Positions 26,868 to 36,098 of a stretch of 64,000 nt of DNA are shown piece after piece (positions within the stretch are counted from its first letter, which is position 1; the number at the start of each line of letters is the position of its first letter). This stretch comes from an uncultured Microbacterium sp. (GTDB lineage: Bacteria > Actinomycetota > Actinomycetes > Actinomycetales > Microbacteriaceae): positions 62,001-126,000 of the forward strand of contig NZ_CALBRW010000003.1 in the NCBI RefSeq assembly GCF_937927635.1. Reading direction: 5' to 3'. The notes beneath the pieces are model-generated. The model made no database searches, was not told the origin of the DNA, and saw nothing but the letters and a program-made list of their open reading frames with translations. A program made the position numbers and the translations under genes.

Positions 26868-27195
26868 AGGGGCATCCGGAAGTCGCGGCGGCGGGCACGC
26901 GGCGTGACGGATCACGGATGGCCCCGCCTGTCTGCGGCCTGTCGCCCAGTCGACACGCCGCAGGACGACCGCGCGGTCAGTGATCCGACACGCGGCGGAT
27001 CACGCGGCATCCGTAGTGCGCGAGCGGATGCTGGGCGCCAGCCGCGGGGATGTGCGCTTCGCGCTGGCGGATTTCGGGTATTCGTCCGCGCGGGGCGCAC
27101 ATCTCCGCGCGAGATGCTCGCACCACGTCGCGCCCGCGGTGCTCGACACGCGGCATCCGTGGTGCGCGAGCGGATGCCGCGACTAGTCTGGCCGC
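26868..27195. other. Intergenic region with direct repeats
   Basis: These 328 bp carry no gene that I recognise. A 28-bp direct repeat occurs at 27004-27031 and 27150-27177 with one mismatch. The second copy also forms a 10-bp perfect stem (GCGGCATCCG at 27150-27159 with CGGATGCCGC at 27171-27180). The region is rich in ACGCGGC words and ends with the gamma-carbonic anhydrase promoter. Confidence 0.6.
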
Positions 27196-27792
27196 ATGAT
27201 CTACGAGCACCTCGGGGCTCGGCCCCGCATCCACGACACCGCCGTCGTGGCGCCGACCGCTGTGATCTCCGGCGATGTGGAGATCGGGCCGAACTGCCAG
27301 GTGCTGCACGGCGCCGTGATCACCGCCGAGGGCGGACCCATCGTGCTCGGCGAGCACGTGATCGTGATGGAGAACGCGCTCATCCGCGCGACGGCGGCGG
27401 ATGCCGTGCACGTCGGCCACCATTCGCTGCTGGGCACGCTGTCGTCCGTGGCAGGTGCTGACATCGGGGCGGAGTCGTTCCTGGCATCCGGCGCCCGCGT
27501 CTTCAACGGCGCACGCGTCGGTTCGCATTGCGAGATCCGCGTGAACGCGATCGTGCACCGCCGCAGCATCCTGCCGGACGGCAGCGTGGTGCCGATCGGC
27601 TGGATCGCCGTCGGCGACCCGGCGCAGCTGCTCTCGCCCGACCACGACGAGGAGATCGCGGCCCTGCAGCCTGAGCTGGACTTCCCCGGCTACGTGTTCG
27701 GCGTGGACCGCGACACCCCCGACCTGATGGTGCAGCTCACCGAGCGCTATGCCAGCTCCCTGGCTCGCCACAGGCACGACCAGCAGGTCTGA
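27196..27792 (+). CDS. Gamma-carbonic anhydrase-like left-handed beta-helix protein
   Basis: A 198-aa protein of hexapeptide repeats: VVAPTAVISGDVEIGPNCQVL, then GHHSLLG, and IGWIAVGDPA near the end. Zinc-ligand type histidines occur, as in the YrdA/CaiE-like gamma-CA group, which forms trimers. Carbonic anhydrase activity is possible but many members lack it. TAGTCT (27184-27189) is exactly 6 nt before the ATG, suggesting a leaderless mRNA. Confidence 0.88.
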   Translation: MIYEHLGARPRIHDTAVVAPTAVISGDVEIGPNCQVLHGAVITAEGGPIVLGEHVIVMENALIRATAADAVHVGHHSLLGTLSSVAGADIGAESFLASGARVFNGARVGSHCEIRVNAIVHRRSILPDGSVVPIGWIAVGDPAQLLSPDHDEEIAALQPELDFPGYVFGVDRDTPDLMVQLTERYASSLARHRHDQQV

Positions 27793-27822
27793 GCCCGCCC
27801 GCCCAGACCCCTCCTGAACGCC

Positions 27823-27860
27823 GAGACCCCTCCTGAATCACGCGATTCACGAGGGGTCTC
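27823..27860. terminator. Bidirectional GAGACCCCTC terminator
   Basis: GAGACCCCTC (27823-27832) pairs with GAGGGGTCTC (27851-27860), and an inner GAATC/GATTC pair closes on a 4-nt loop. Extra single arms flank it on both sides. It separates the convergent gamma-CA-like and gdhA genes. Confidence 0.85.
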
Positions 27861-27881
27861 GACGCTGCTGAGGGGTCTCGG

Positions 27882-29249
27882 TCAGATGACGCCCTGGGCC
27901 AGCATCGCGTCGGCCACGCGCTCGAAGCCGGCGATGTTGGCGCCCGCCACGTAGTCGCCGGGGGTGCCATAGCGCTCGGCGGCGCGGAACGACGCGTCGT
28001 GGATGTCGGTCATGATCTCGCGCAGCTTCTGCTCGCTGTTGGCGAAGTTCCAGCGCTGGCGTGCGGCGTTCTGGCTCATCTCCAGGGCCGAGGTCGCCAC
28101 GCCACCGGCGTTGGCCGCCTTGCCCGGCGCGAACAGCACCTCGGAGTTCTGGAACGCGCCGACGGCCTCGGGCGTGGAGGGCATGTTGGCGCCCTCTGCC
28201 ACGGCGCGCACGCCGTTGGCGATCAGCATGTTCGCGGAGTCCAGGTTCAGCTCGTTCTGCGTGGCCGACGGGATGGCGATGTCGACCGGGATCTCCCAGA
28301 CGTTGCCGCCCTCGACGAAGGTCGCACCCGGCCGACGGCGGGCGTACTCGACGATGCGGCCGCGCTCGACCTCCTTGATCTGCCGCAGCAGCTCCAGATC
28401 GATACCGGCGTCGTCGAGCACGTAACCCGAGGAGTCGGATGCCGTGACAGCCCGCGCTCCGAGCTGCTGCGCCTTCTCGATGGCGTACAGGGCCACGTTG
28501 CCCGAACCGGACACCGCCACGCGCTTGCCCTCGAGGGTCTCGCCGTGCACGGCCAGCATGGACTGCACGAAGAACACGGCGCCGTAGCCGGTGGCCTCGG
28601 TGCGCACCTGCGCGCCGCCCCAGCCGATGCCCTTGCCGGTGAGCACACCCGACTCGTGACGGTTGGTCATCTTGCGGTACATGCCGAACAGGTAGCCGAT
28701 CTCGCGGCCGCCCACGCCGATGTCGCCCGCGGGAACGTCGGTGTGCTCGCCGATGTGGCGGAACAGCTCGTTCATGAACGACTGGCAGAAGCGCATGATC
28801 TCCGCGTCGCTGCGGCCGTGCGGGTTGAAGTTCGCGCCGCCCTTGGCTCCGCCGATGCCCTGGCCGGTGAGCGCGTTCTTGAAGATCTGCTCGAAGCCGA
28901 GGAACTTCATGATCGAGATGTTCACGGTGGGGTGGAAGCGCAGACCGCCCTTGTACGGGCCGAGAGCCGAGTTGTACTGCACCCGGTAGCCGCGGTTCAC
29001 GTGCAGCTGACCGGCGTCGTCGATCCACGGCACCCGGAAGATGATCTGGCGCTCGGGCTCGATGAGCCGCTCGAGCACGCCGTTCTCGACGTACTTCGGG
29101 TGACGCTCGAGCACCGGGCCGATGGAGTGCAGCACCTCGTGCACCGCCTGGTGGAACTCCGGCTCGTTCGGGTTGAGCGCGCGCACCGTGTCGAAGACGG
29201 GCTGTGCGGCGGCGCTGAGCGGATGGAAATCGGCAGTGGTATCGGTCAC
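27882..29249 (-). CDS. gdhA: NADP-dependent glutamate dehydrogenase
   Basis: A 455-aa hexameric enzyme that assimilates ammonium into 2-oxoglutarate. Substrate-site marks are GPYKGGLRFHPTVN, GGAKGGANFNPHGRSDAE and PAGDIGVGGREIGYL; the nucleotide-binding fold has VAVSGSGNVA. The length fits the short NADP-type enzymes. The GTG at 29249 is chosen because the protein then starts at the usual point; upstream codons look non-coding. A separate promoter region of about 140 bp contains TAGGG-GT-CCCTA (29348-29359), a possible operator. Confidence 0.95.
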   Translation of the reverse strand: MTDTTADFHPLSAAAQPVFDTVRALNPNEPEFHQAVHEVLHSIGPVLERHPKYVENGVLERLIEPERQIIFRVPWIDDAGQLHVNRGYRVQYNSALGPYKGGLRFHPTVNISIMKFLGFEQIFKNALTGQGIGGAKGGANFNPHGRSDAEIMRFCQSFMNELFRHIGEHTDVPAGDIGVGGREIGYLFGMYRKMTNRHESGVLTGKGIGWGGAQVRTEATGYGAVFFVQSMLAVHGETLEGKRVAVSGSGNVALYAIEKAQQLGARAVTASDSSGYVLDDAGIDLELLRQIKEVERGRIVEYARRRPGATFVEGGNVWEIPVDIAIPSATQNELNLDSANMLIANGVRAVAEGANMPSTPEAVGAFQNSEVLFAPGKAANAGGVATSALEMSQNAARQRWNFANSEQKLREIMTDIHDASFRAAERYGTPGDYVAGANIAGFERVADAMLAQGVI

Positions 29250-29391
29250 GCGGGGAAGCTTTCTCGGAATAGGAATGGGGGATGCGAGCGATCGTGTCGC
29301 ATGATGCTTCGCCGGATCAGGCTGGAATCTCACTTTACATCGGCTGCTAGGGGTCCCTAACAATCGTGTCAGCCCACCCGATCGGGCCCGA

Positions 29392-32058
29392 TCACCCGGT
29401 GTTCTGCAGGCCGGCGGCCACCCCGCTCACCGAGAGCAGCAGCAGGCGCTGCAGGTCGGGATCGGGCGCCGGGGCCGTGGTCGCCGCCGTGCGCAGGGCG
29501 CGCAGCGCCCGCAGCTGCAGCAGCGACAGCGCATCCACGTACGGGGTGCGCAGCTGCACGGCGCGCTGCAGGATGGGCTTGTTCTGCAGCAGGCTCTCGC
29601 CGCCGGTGAGCCGGATGACCCAGTCGCGGGTCAGCCGCAGCTCGTCCAGCACGATCGCGGCGAGGTCGTCGCGGTCGCCCAGGGCGAGGTATTCACCGGC
29701 GATGCGCTCGTCGGTCTTGGCCAGGCTCATCGCCACGTTGTCGACCATGGTGTGCAGCAGCGGCCATTCGCGGTAGGCCTCTCGCAGCGCGGCCTCATCG
29801 CCCACGGCATCCAGAGCCGAGCCCAGGCCGAACCAGCCCGCCAGGTTGATGCGAGCCTGCGTCCATGCGAACACCCACGGGATGGCGCGCAGATCCTCCA
29901 GCGACTCCACCGACAGCCCGCGGCGCGCGGGCCGCGAGCCCAGCGCCAGCAGGCCGATCTCCTCCATGGGGGTGACGGTGGCGAACCACGGTGCGAACCC
30001 GTCGGCGTGCACGAGCGAGAAGAACCGCTCGCGCGAGGCCACGTCCATGGTGGCGGCGATGGGGGCGAAGCGCTCGGCCGCGCCGCTGGTGCGCTTCTCC
30101 ACCGTCGGCGAGGACGCCAGCAGCGTGGCCGCCGCGACCTGGTCGATGTGCCGCATCGCGATGGCCGGCTCGCCGTAGCGGGCGAAGATCACCTCGCCCT
30201 GCTCGGTGAGCTTGAACCGGCCGTCGACCGAGTGCGGCGGCTGGGCCAGGATGGCCGAGTTGGCGGGTCCACCGCCGCGTCCCAGCGCACCGCCGCGGCC
30301 GTGGAACAGGGTGAGGCGGATGCCGGCATCCACCGCCCACTGGGCGATGTCGCGCTGCGCGTCGTACAGCGCGAGCGTGGCTGCCACCGGGCCGACGTCC
30401 TTGGAGGAGTCGGAGTAGCCGAGCATGACCTCGAGCCGGTTGCCGGTGGCCTCCAACCGCTTTCGGAACTCGGGGAACTGCACGACCTCGGCGAGGATGC
30501 CGGGGGCCGCCTGCAGGTCGGCGAAGGTCTCGAACAGCGGCACCACGTCCAGCACGGGTGCGTTCTCGCCCAGGGCGTAGGCGGCCAGCCGGTGCACGTT
30601 CTGCAGGTCCTGGGCGGAGCGGGTGAACGAGACCACGTACCGGCCGGTCGCGCGCAGGCCGTAGCGGCTCTGGATGTCGGCTATGGCGCGGAACACCTCC
30701 AGCACCTCCTGGGTGCGCTCGGAGAGCTCGCCGCCCGCGTCCAGTTCCGCGAGCGCCTCGGCGTGCACCTGCGAGTGCTGGCGCACCTCGAGCTCGGCCA
30801 GGTGGAAGCCGTAGGTCTCCACCTGCCAGATCAGGTGCTGCACGCCGCCGAATGCGTGGCGGGTGGCACCGGCATCCGCAAGAGAGGACTGCACGGCCCG
30901 CAGGTCGGCCAGCAGCTCCTCGGGGGCGCGGTAGGCGTCGGCCTCGCCGGTGCGGGTGGCCAGCACGCGGTGCCCGAGCGCCAGCAGCACGCGGCGGTGA
31001 GGCTCGTCGGGGGAGCGCTTGGCGATCGCAGCCGCCAGCTCGGGCTGCGCCTGCGCGAACCGCTCCCACAGGCCGACGACCTCGGTGCTGGGCGGTGTGC
31101 CCTCCGCGTCGAGGGTGAGCGTGCGGCCGATGCGCTCGATGGCGCGTTCGATGCCGCGCAGCACGTGGTCGGCGGCGATGGAGGCGGCCTCGCGGGTGAC
31201 GGATGCCGTGACGAACGGGTTGCCGTCGCGGTCACCGCCCACCCACGTGCCGACCCTCACGAATGCCGGGACGAGAGGGGCGCCGTTGCCTGATCCCTCG
31301 CCTCGGAGTGCGTCATCGATCCGCCGGTACACGTGCGGAACGGTGGTGAACAGGGTCTCGTCGAACACGCTCATCACCGTGCGCACCTCGTCGGTGGGTG
31401 ACGGCTTCTGCGCGCGCAGCGGCGCGGTGCGCCAGAGCGTGTCGACCTCCTCCAGCATGCGGCGGTGCGCGCGCTTCTGCTCCGCGCCGCCGGCACTGGC
31501 CGCGTCGTTCTGCGTGAGCAGGTCGGACAGCCGGCGGATGCTGGAGGACACCGCCCGGCGGCGCGCCTCGGTGGGGTGCGCAGTGAAGACGGGATGGAAG
31601 CGCAGTTCGGCGAGGCGCTCACGCGCCTCGGCATCGCCCACCTCCTGGCGCAGCCGCGCGAACGCGGTGGCGACGGTGTCGGCGGCATCCTCCCGTCCCG
31701 GGCGGCCGGCGCGCTCGCGCAGCACGCGCACGCGCTGGTGCTCCTCGGCGAGGTTCACCAGGTGGAAGTAGCAGGTGAACGCGCGGGCGACCTCGTCTGC
31801 GCGTTCGATGGTGAAGGACTCCGCGATGGACGCCGCCCGCGCGAACGCCTCATCGTCGGCATCCGCTGCCTGGATGGTGGCCAGTCGGAGTCGCTCGACG
31901 TCCTCGAAAAGGCCCGGCGTGCCCGACTCCCGCAGCACCTGACCGAGCAGGCCGCCCAGCATGCGCACGTCGGCACGCATGCTGTCGGGAATGCCGTTGG
32001 ACGCCTCGAACCGGGAGATGACTCGGATGGCTTCGGTGTTCGTTGGCTCGAGGGTCAT
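29392..32058 (-). CDS. ppc: Phosphoenolpyruvate carboxylase
   Basis: An 888-aa cytosolic enzyme that converts PEP and bicarbonate to oxaloacetate, the anaplerotic counterpart of PckG. Catalytic motifs are FTAHPTEARRR, VMLGYSDSSKDVGP and FHGRGGALGRGGGP, and the C-terminus ends in the conserved QNTG. TACGCT (32065-32070) is exactly 6 nt before the ATG, with no ribosome-binding site, so a leaderless mRNA is likely. Divergent from nhaA and followed by gdhA. Confidence 0.97.
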   Translation of the reverse strand: MTLEPTNTEAIRVISRFEASNGIPDSMRADVRMLGGLLGQVLRESGTPGLFEDVERLRLATIQAADADDEAFARAASIAESFTIERADEVARAFTCYFHLVNLAEEHQRVRVLRERAGRPGREDAADTVATAFARLRQEVGDAEARERLAELRFHPVFTAHPTEARRRAVSSSIRRLSDLLTQNDAASAGGAEQKRAHRRMLEEVDTLWRTAPLRAQKPSPTDEVRTVMSVFDETLFTTVPHVYRRIDDALRGEGSGNGAPLVPAFVRVGTWVGGDRDGNPFVTASVTREAASIAADHVLRGIERAIERIGRTLTLDAEGTPPSTEVVGLWERFAQAQPELAAAIAKRSPDEPHRRVLLALGHRVLATRTGEADAYRAPEELLADLRAVQSSLADAGATRHAFGGVQHLIWQVETYGFHLAELEVRQHSQVHAEALAELDAGGELSERTQEVLEVFRAIADIQSRYGLRATGRYVVSFTRSAQDLQNVHRLAAYALGENAPVLDVVPLFETFADLQAAPGILAEVVQFPEFRKRLEATGNRLEVMLGYSDSSKDVGPVAATLALYDAQRDIAQWAVDAGIRLTLFHGRGGALGRGGGPANSAILAQPPHSVDGRFKLTEQGEVIFARYGEPAIAMRHIDQVAAATLLASSPTVEKRTSGAAERFAPIAATMDVASRERFFSLVHADGFAPWFATVTPMEEIGLLALGSRPARRGLSVESLEDLRAIPWVFAWTQARINLAGWFGLGSALDAVGDEAALREAYREWPLLHTMVDNVAMSLAKTDERIAGEYLALGDRDDLAAIVLDELRLTRDWVIRLTGGESLLQNKPILQRAVQLRTPYVDALSLLQLRALRALRTAATTAPAPDPDLQRLLLLSVSGVAAGLQNTG

Positions 32059-32139
32059 GCCCCGAGCGTAACCCGGGCTCCAGACGGGCCCGTGCTTCGT
32101 GACGGAGGCCCGCGAGAGGGCACGACCTACGATGGTGGG

Positions 32140-33303
32140 ATGCGCATCACGGCCAATCCTCTGCGGGGACAGCAGTTCCCCGCCGCCCTCCTGCTCGCCG
32201 CGGCGGCCCTCGGGCTGCTCTTCGCGAACCTCCTCACGCACGACGCGATCGCGGCCGTGCTGGACGGGCGCATCGCCATCCCCGGCACGGCGCTCGACCT
32301 GACTGTGCGCGAGTGGGTGGCCGACGGCCTGCTGGCGATCTTCTTCCTGGTGGTGGCCATCGAGCTGCGGCACGAACTCACGCACGGCGAACTGAACTCG
32401 CTGAGCAAGGCCGTGCAGCCGGCGATCGCGGCAGGCGGCGGCGTGCTCGTGCCGATCCTCATCTACCTGCTGGTGGCGGGCGGTGGTCAGACGCACGTCG
32501 GCTGGCCGATCCCGACCGCCACCGACATCGCCTTCGCGCTCGGCGTGCTGGCCATGTTCGGGAAGGGGCTGCCCACGGCCGTGCGGGTGTTCCTGCTGGC
32601 GCTGGCCATCCTCGACGACATCATCGGCATCGTGTTCATCGCCGTGCTGTTCGCTCACGACGTCGACTGGCTGATGTTCGGCCTGTCGGTCGCGGCCGTC
32701 GTGGTGTTCTGGGCGCTCAGCCACTGGCTGCACGCCACCGGGCATCCGGGCATCGCCGTCGCCATGGGGGTGGTGGGCGTCGTCGCCTGGGGATGCATGG
32801 CGCTGTCCGGCATCCACGCGACGATCGCCGGCGTACTGCTGGGGCTCGCAATGGCGCCGGTGCCCGCCGAACGTGTGCGGCATGCGCTGGAGCCCACGGT
32901 GAACGGGCTCATCCTGCCGGTGTTCGCCTTCGTCGCGGCGTTCGTCGTCATCCCGCACGTGTCGCCCATGCAGCTGTCGCCGGCGTTCTGGGGCATCCTC
33001 ATCGCGCTGCCCGTCGGCAAGATCATCGGCATCACCGTGTTCGGCTGGCTGAGCCTGCAGATCCGCCCGCGGGGCACGGCGCCTGCGCTGGTGCTGCCCG
33101 ATCTCATCGCCGCCGGCGTGCTCGGCGGCATCGGATTCACCGTGTCGCTGCTGCTGGCGAACCTCGCCTTCACGACCGACGCCGCGCTGCGCGACGAGGC
33201 GATCCTGGGCGTGCTGGGCGGCTCGCTGATCGCACTGGTGCTGTCGGGAGTCTTCGTCTCGATGCGCGCGCGGCACTATCGGATGCTGGCGAAGGCCGCC
33301 TGA
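32140..33303 (+). CDS. nhaA: Na+/H+ antiporter NhaA
   Basis: A 387-aa antiporter with about 12 membrane helices. The ion-binding pair appears in FLLALAILDDIIGIVFIAV, and PTATDIAFALGVLA and GIGFTVSLLLANLAF are conserved family parts. It exchanges sodium for protons and keeps pH stable. TACGAT (32128-32133) lies exactly 6 nt before the ATG, suggesting a leaderless mRNA. mazG follows closely. Confidence 0.95.
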   Translation: MRITANPLRGQQFPAALLLAAAALGLLFANLLTHDAIAAVLDGRIAIPGTALDLTVREWVADGLLAIFFLVVAIELRHELTHGELNSLSKAVQPAIAAGGGVLVPILIYLLVAGGGQTHVGWPIPTATDIAFALGVLAMFGKGLPTAVRVFLLALAILDDIIGIVFIAVLFAHDVDWLMFGLSVAAVVVFWALSHWLHATGHPGIAVAMGVVGVVAWGCMALSGIHATIAGVLLGLAMAPVPAERVRHALEPTVNGLILPVFAFVAAFVVIPHVSPMQLSPAFWGILIALPVGKIIGITVFGWLSLQIRPRGTAPALVLPDLIAAGVLGGIGFTVSLLLANLAFTTDAALRDEAILGVLGGSLIALVLSGVFVSMRARHYRMLAKAA

Positions 33304-33313
33304 GGAGGATGCT

Positions 33314-33991
33314 GTGATCGACCCGGTCACTGATGTTCCGGATCCGCTGCGGGCCGCGGCGGAGACCATGCGCCAGGTGCGCGAGCGGTGCGTGTGGTCG
33401 CAGCGCATCACGCACCGCGACCTGGTGCCGTACCTCATCGAGGAGTCGCACGAGGTCATCGAGGCCGTGGAGACCGGCGACCGCACGGGCCTGCGCGAGG
33501 AGCTCGGCGATCTGCTCTGGCAGGTGCTGTTCCACTCCGCCGTCGCCGCCCAGGACGCGGATGATCCGTTCGACATCGACGACGTGGCGCGCGGGCTCAC
33601 TGAGAAGATGGTGCGCCGGCATCCGCATGTCTTCGGCGACGCCGTCGCGAGGACTCCCGAAGAGGTGCTGGTGCACTGGAACGCCGCCAAGGCCGCCGAG
33701 AAGCGCGAGCGACGCAGCGTGCTGGACGGGGTCCCGGCAGGGATGCCCGCGCTGGCGCGCGCGCAGAAGGTGCTGGGGCGGGCCGCGAAGGTACTCGACC
33801 CATCTCCGGTCGTTGAGCGAGCCGTAGGCGAGACGAAACGCGTCGCATCCGAGTCCGCCCTCGGCGACGCCCTCCTCGTGCTGGTCGCCGAGGCTCGCGA
33901 GAACGGCTGGGATGCCGAGCGCGCCCTGCGCGAGCGCATCCGCCTGCTCGAGGACGAGGTCCGCGCGGCCGAGGCCGACCCGGGGCGGTGA
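33314..33991 (+). CDS. mazG: MazG nucleoside triphosphate pyrophosphohydrolase
   Basis: A 225-aa all-alpha NTP pyrophosphatase. Mg2+-binding residues appear in LIEESHEVIEAVE and REELGDLLWQVLFHS. It removes non-canonical nucleotides. GTG follows GAGGAGG. Near residues 166-176 the sequence VVERAVGETKR comes from an embedded REP-like DNA element (33808-33840), which keeps the frame and lies in a linker after the catalytic domain. It is 10 nt downstream of nhaA. Confidence 0.93.
   Translation: MIDPVTDVPDPLRAAAETMRQVRERCVWSQRITHRDLVPYLIEESHEVIEAVETGDRTGLREELGDLLWQVLFHSAVAAQDADDPFDIDDVARGLTEKMVRRHPHVFGDAVARTPEEVLVHWNAAKAAEKRERRSVLDGVPAGMPALARAQKVLGRAAKVLDPSPVVERAVGETKRVASESALGDALLVLVAEARENGWDAERALRERIRLLEDEVRAAEADPGR
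33808..33840. repeat. REP-like element inside mazG
   Basis: GGTCGTTGAGCGAGCC followed by GTAGGCGAGACGAAACG is an imperfect palindrome built on TCGTTGAGCGAGC...GCGAGACGAA. A shorter relative lies inside ndh at 43981-44002. It is read in frame as part of MazG. Confidence 0.7.
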
Positions 33992-34153
33992 CGTCTCGGA
34001 ACCGGCATCCGCTCGACTCTCTCTTCTCTGTTCAGGAGCCGAATGCCGGTTCTCAGGCCTCATCGCCGACGTTTGGCTTCCGGCCAGGGAGCGGAAGTTC
34101 AGCCAGGGAACCGATCGCACGGTCATACTCGCCAGACCTGGAAAGATGGACGG

Positions 34154-35443
34154 GTGGCAACCGTGAACCCGCCGCGCGGAATGCGCGACTTCCTCCCCGC
34201 TGACAAGGCCCGTCGCGAGCGCGTGCTCGCCGTCATCCGCGAGCGCTACCGCGCGCACGGCTTCGACGAGATCGAGACGCCCGTGGTCGAGGAGTACGAC
34301 CGGCTGCATGCCGGCGTCGGCGGCGACAACGAGAAGCTGTCCTTCAGCATCCTGCGCCGTGGGCTGGATCCCGAGCAGATCCGCGCGGGCGCCGACGATC
34401 CCGCCGCGCTCAGTGACCTGGGCCTGCGCTACGACCTCACCGTGCCGCTGGCGCGCTTCTACGCGACCAACCGCGGCCAGCTTCCCGGCGTCTTCCGCGC
34501 CATTCAGATCGGTCCGGTCTGGCGTGCCGAGCGTCCGCAGAAGGGTCGCTACCGCCAGTTCGTGCAGTGCGATATCGACATCATCGGAGACGAGTCCGTC
34601 CGGGCCGAGGCCGAGCTGATCACGGCATCCCTCGACACCATCGACGCCCTCGGGCTCGAAGGCGGCATGGTGCGCGTGAACGATCGTCGCGCGCTGGAGT
34701 GGATGCTGGATTCGTTCGGCTTCACGGCTGGCGAGCGCCCCGGTGTGCTGATCACCATCGACAAGCTCGACAAGATCGGGCCCGACGGCGTGGCCGGCGA
34801 ACTGCGTGACCGCGGGGCCACGGCATCCGCCGTCGACGCGTTCGAGGCGTTCCTGAAGCGTCCGCAGACCCTGGAGCACAACCCGTACGGCGAGCGCCAG
34901 ATACGCAAGGCGCTGCCCGAGGGGGCGCCCGACGAGCTGATCGCGCACCTGGTCGGCCTGGGCGAGGCGGTCGTCGCCGCCAGACCGGATGCCGGCGAGC
35001 CGCCGCTGATGTACGACCCGTTCCTCGTGCGGGGGATGGGCTATTACACCGGCACGATCTTCGAGCTCGCGCACCCGTCGGTGAGCTACTCGCTGGGTGG
35101 CGGCGGCCGCTACGACGGCATGATCGGCCGCTTCCTCAGCCAGCAGGTGCCGGCAGTCGGCTTCTCGATCGGCTTCGAGCGCATCGTCGACCTGGTCGCG
35201 GAGCGCGAGGCGGATGCCGCGGCGTCGATCGTGCTCGTGCACGACAAGGGCGTTCCGGTCACCGAGCTGCTCGCGCACAAGGCGGCGCTGCTGCGCGGCA
35301 CGGCGGCGCGGGTGCGCCTGGAGCGCCGCCCGAAGAACCTGCACGGCCTGCTGGAGCGCTCGGCCGCCGACGGCTACACCGGCTTCGTGACGGTGGCCGC
35401 AGGCCAGGACGCGGGGACCCTGGAGGTCAAGCCCCTCGGCTGA
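34154..35443 (+). CDS. hisS: Histidyl-tRNA synthetase
   Basis: A 429-aa class II synthetase. Motif 2 is in PVWRAERPQKGRYRQFVQ; the histidine-specific parts are RGMGYYTGTIFE and LGGGGRYDG; motif 3 is in AVGFSIGFERI. The GTG at 34154 gives the standard N-terminus PPRGMRDFLP. It charges tRNA-His for translation. The upstream 160 bp hold a promoter region and no gene. Confidence 0.96.
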   Translation: MATVNPPRGMRDFLPADKARRERVLAVIRERYRAHGFDEIETPVVEEYDRLHAGVGGDNEKLSFSILRRGLDPEQIRAGADDPAALSDLGLRYDLTVPLARFYATNRGQLPGVFRAIQIGPVWRAERPQKGRYRQFVQCDIDIIGDESVRAEAELITASLDTIDALGLEGGMVRVNDRRALEWMLDSFGFTAGERPGVLITIDKLDKIGPDGVAGELRDRGATASAVDAFEAFLKRPQTLEHNPYGERQIRKALPEGAPDELIAHLVGLGEAVVAARPDAGEPPLMYDPFLVRGMGYYTGTIFELAHPSVSYSLGGGGRYDGMIGRFLSQQVPAVGFSIGFERIVDLVAEREADAAASIVLVHDKGVPVTELLAHKAALLRGTAARVRLERRPKNLHGLLERSAADGYTGFVTVAAGQDAGTLEVKPLG

Positions 35444-35460
35444 GCCCGGGGTGCCGGTCC

Positions 35461-35482
35461 GTCGGCCCCCGAAGTGGAACGG
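35461..35482. repeat. Single arm of the xse-intergenic repeat
   Basis: GTCGGCCCCC followed by GAAGTGGAACGG matches 61725-61746 at 19 of 22 positions. It lies alone between the convergent hisS and DUF4442 genes, which suggests a dispersed repeat family. Confidence 0.55.
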
Positions 35483-35507
35483 CGGCGTGAGGCTGTGTCC
35501 TGCCCGG

Positions 35508-35981
35508 TCAGCGCCGACGTGCCTCCGTGACGCGCTTCTTCTCGCGCACGTACACCTCGCGGCGCACGCGCGCGACGGTGTCCCCGTCGGCATCCGTGAT
35601 CTCGGTCTCGAACCACTCCAGCACCTTCGCACCGCCGCGAGCGCGCTCGCGCAGCTCGGCGACCTTCGCCGGCGGCACGTCGAATTCCGCGGTCAGCACG
35701 CCGCGGCCGGGCTTCAGGAACTCGATCTCGCCGCGGGTGTCCCACACCACGTGATCGCGGCCGAGCTGGTGCATCACGAGCATGAAGAAGTACGGGTCGG
35801 TCATCGCAGACATCGACCCGCCGAAGGCGGTCTTCACGTAGTTGCGGGTGAAGAGGTTCACATGCAGCTCGACGGTCGCGTGCGTCCAGTCCTCGCTGAA
35901 CCGTCGCACGCGGATGCCGCTGAACAGGTTGGGGATCCACAGGCTCATGCCGAGGGCCAGGCGTCGGGGAGTGATGCGCAT
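35508..35981 (-). CDS. DUF4442 hotdog-fold thioesterase-like protein
   Basis: A 157-aa protein of the DUF4442 group, distantly related to acyl-CoA thioesterases. Marks are PNLFSGIRVRRFSEDW, VKTAFGGSMSAMTDPYFF and a hotdog-type C-terminal strand VARVRREVYVREK. No catalytic residue can be named with confidence. The start at 35981 gives the usual MRITPRRL opening; an in-frame ATG at 36005 is possible. It is convergent with hisS. Confidence 0.8.
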   Translation of the reverse strand: MRITPRRLALGMSLWIPNLFSGIRVRRFSEDWTHATVELHVNLFTRNYVKTAFGGSMSAMTDPYFFMLVMHQLGRDHVVWDTRGEIEFLKPGRGVLTAEFDVPPAKVAELRERARGGAKVLEWFETEITDADGDTVARVRREVYVREKKRVTEARRR

Positions 35982-36049
35982 GCCTGCCAGTCTGCTCACC
36001 GACATCCGCTCTGCCCGCATCGTGTGGTGCGTGCGCACAAAAGATCTAC

Positions 36050-36079
36050 TTGAACTAGTTGATCTAGTTGCCATAGAAT
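36050..36079 (+). promoter_or_regulatory. Promoter and operator of the GntR operon
   Basis: TTGAAC (36050-36055) and TAGAAT (36074-36079) are 18 bp apart. AACTAG-N5-CTAGTT (36053-36069) is a perfect inverted repeat overlapping the -35 and spacer. The adjacent YtrA-type GntR gene is the obvious candidate to bind it. Confidence 0.8.
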
Positions 36080-36098
36080 AAGGCGACTGGAGGTGGAC

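Noticed and set aside
32059..34008. Long N-terminal extension of PEP carboxylase on the minus strand
   Set aside because: The frame stays open through nhaA and mazG, but the enzyme begins normally at MTLEPTNTEAI, and TACGCT six bases upstream marks a promoter there.
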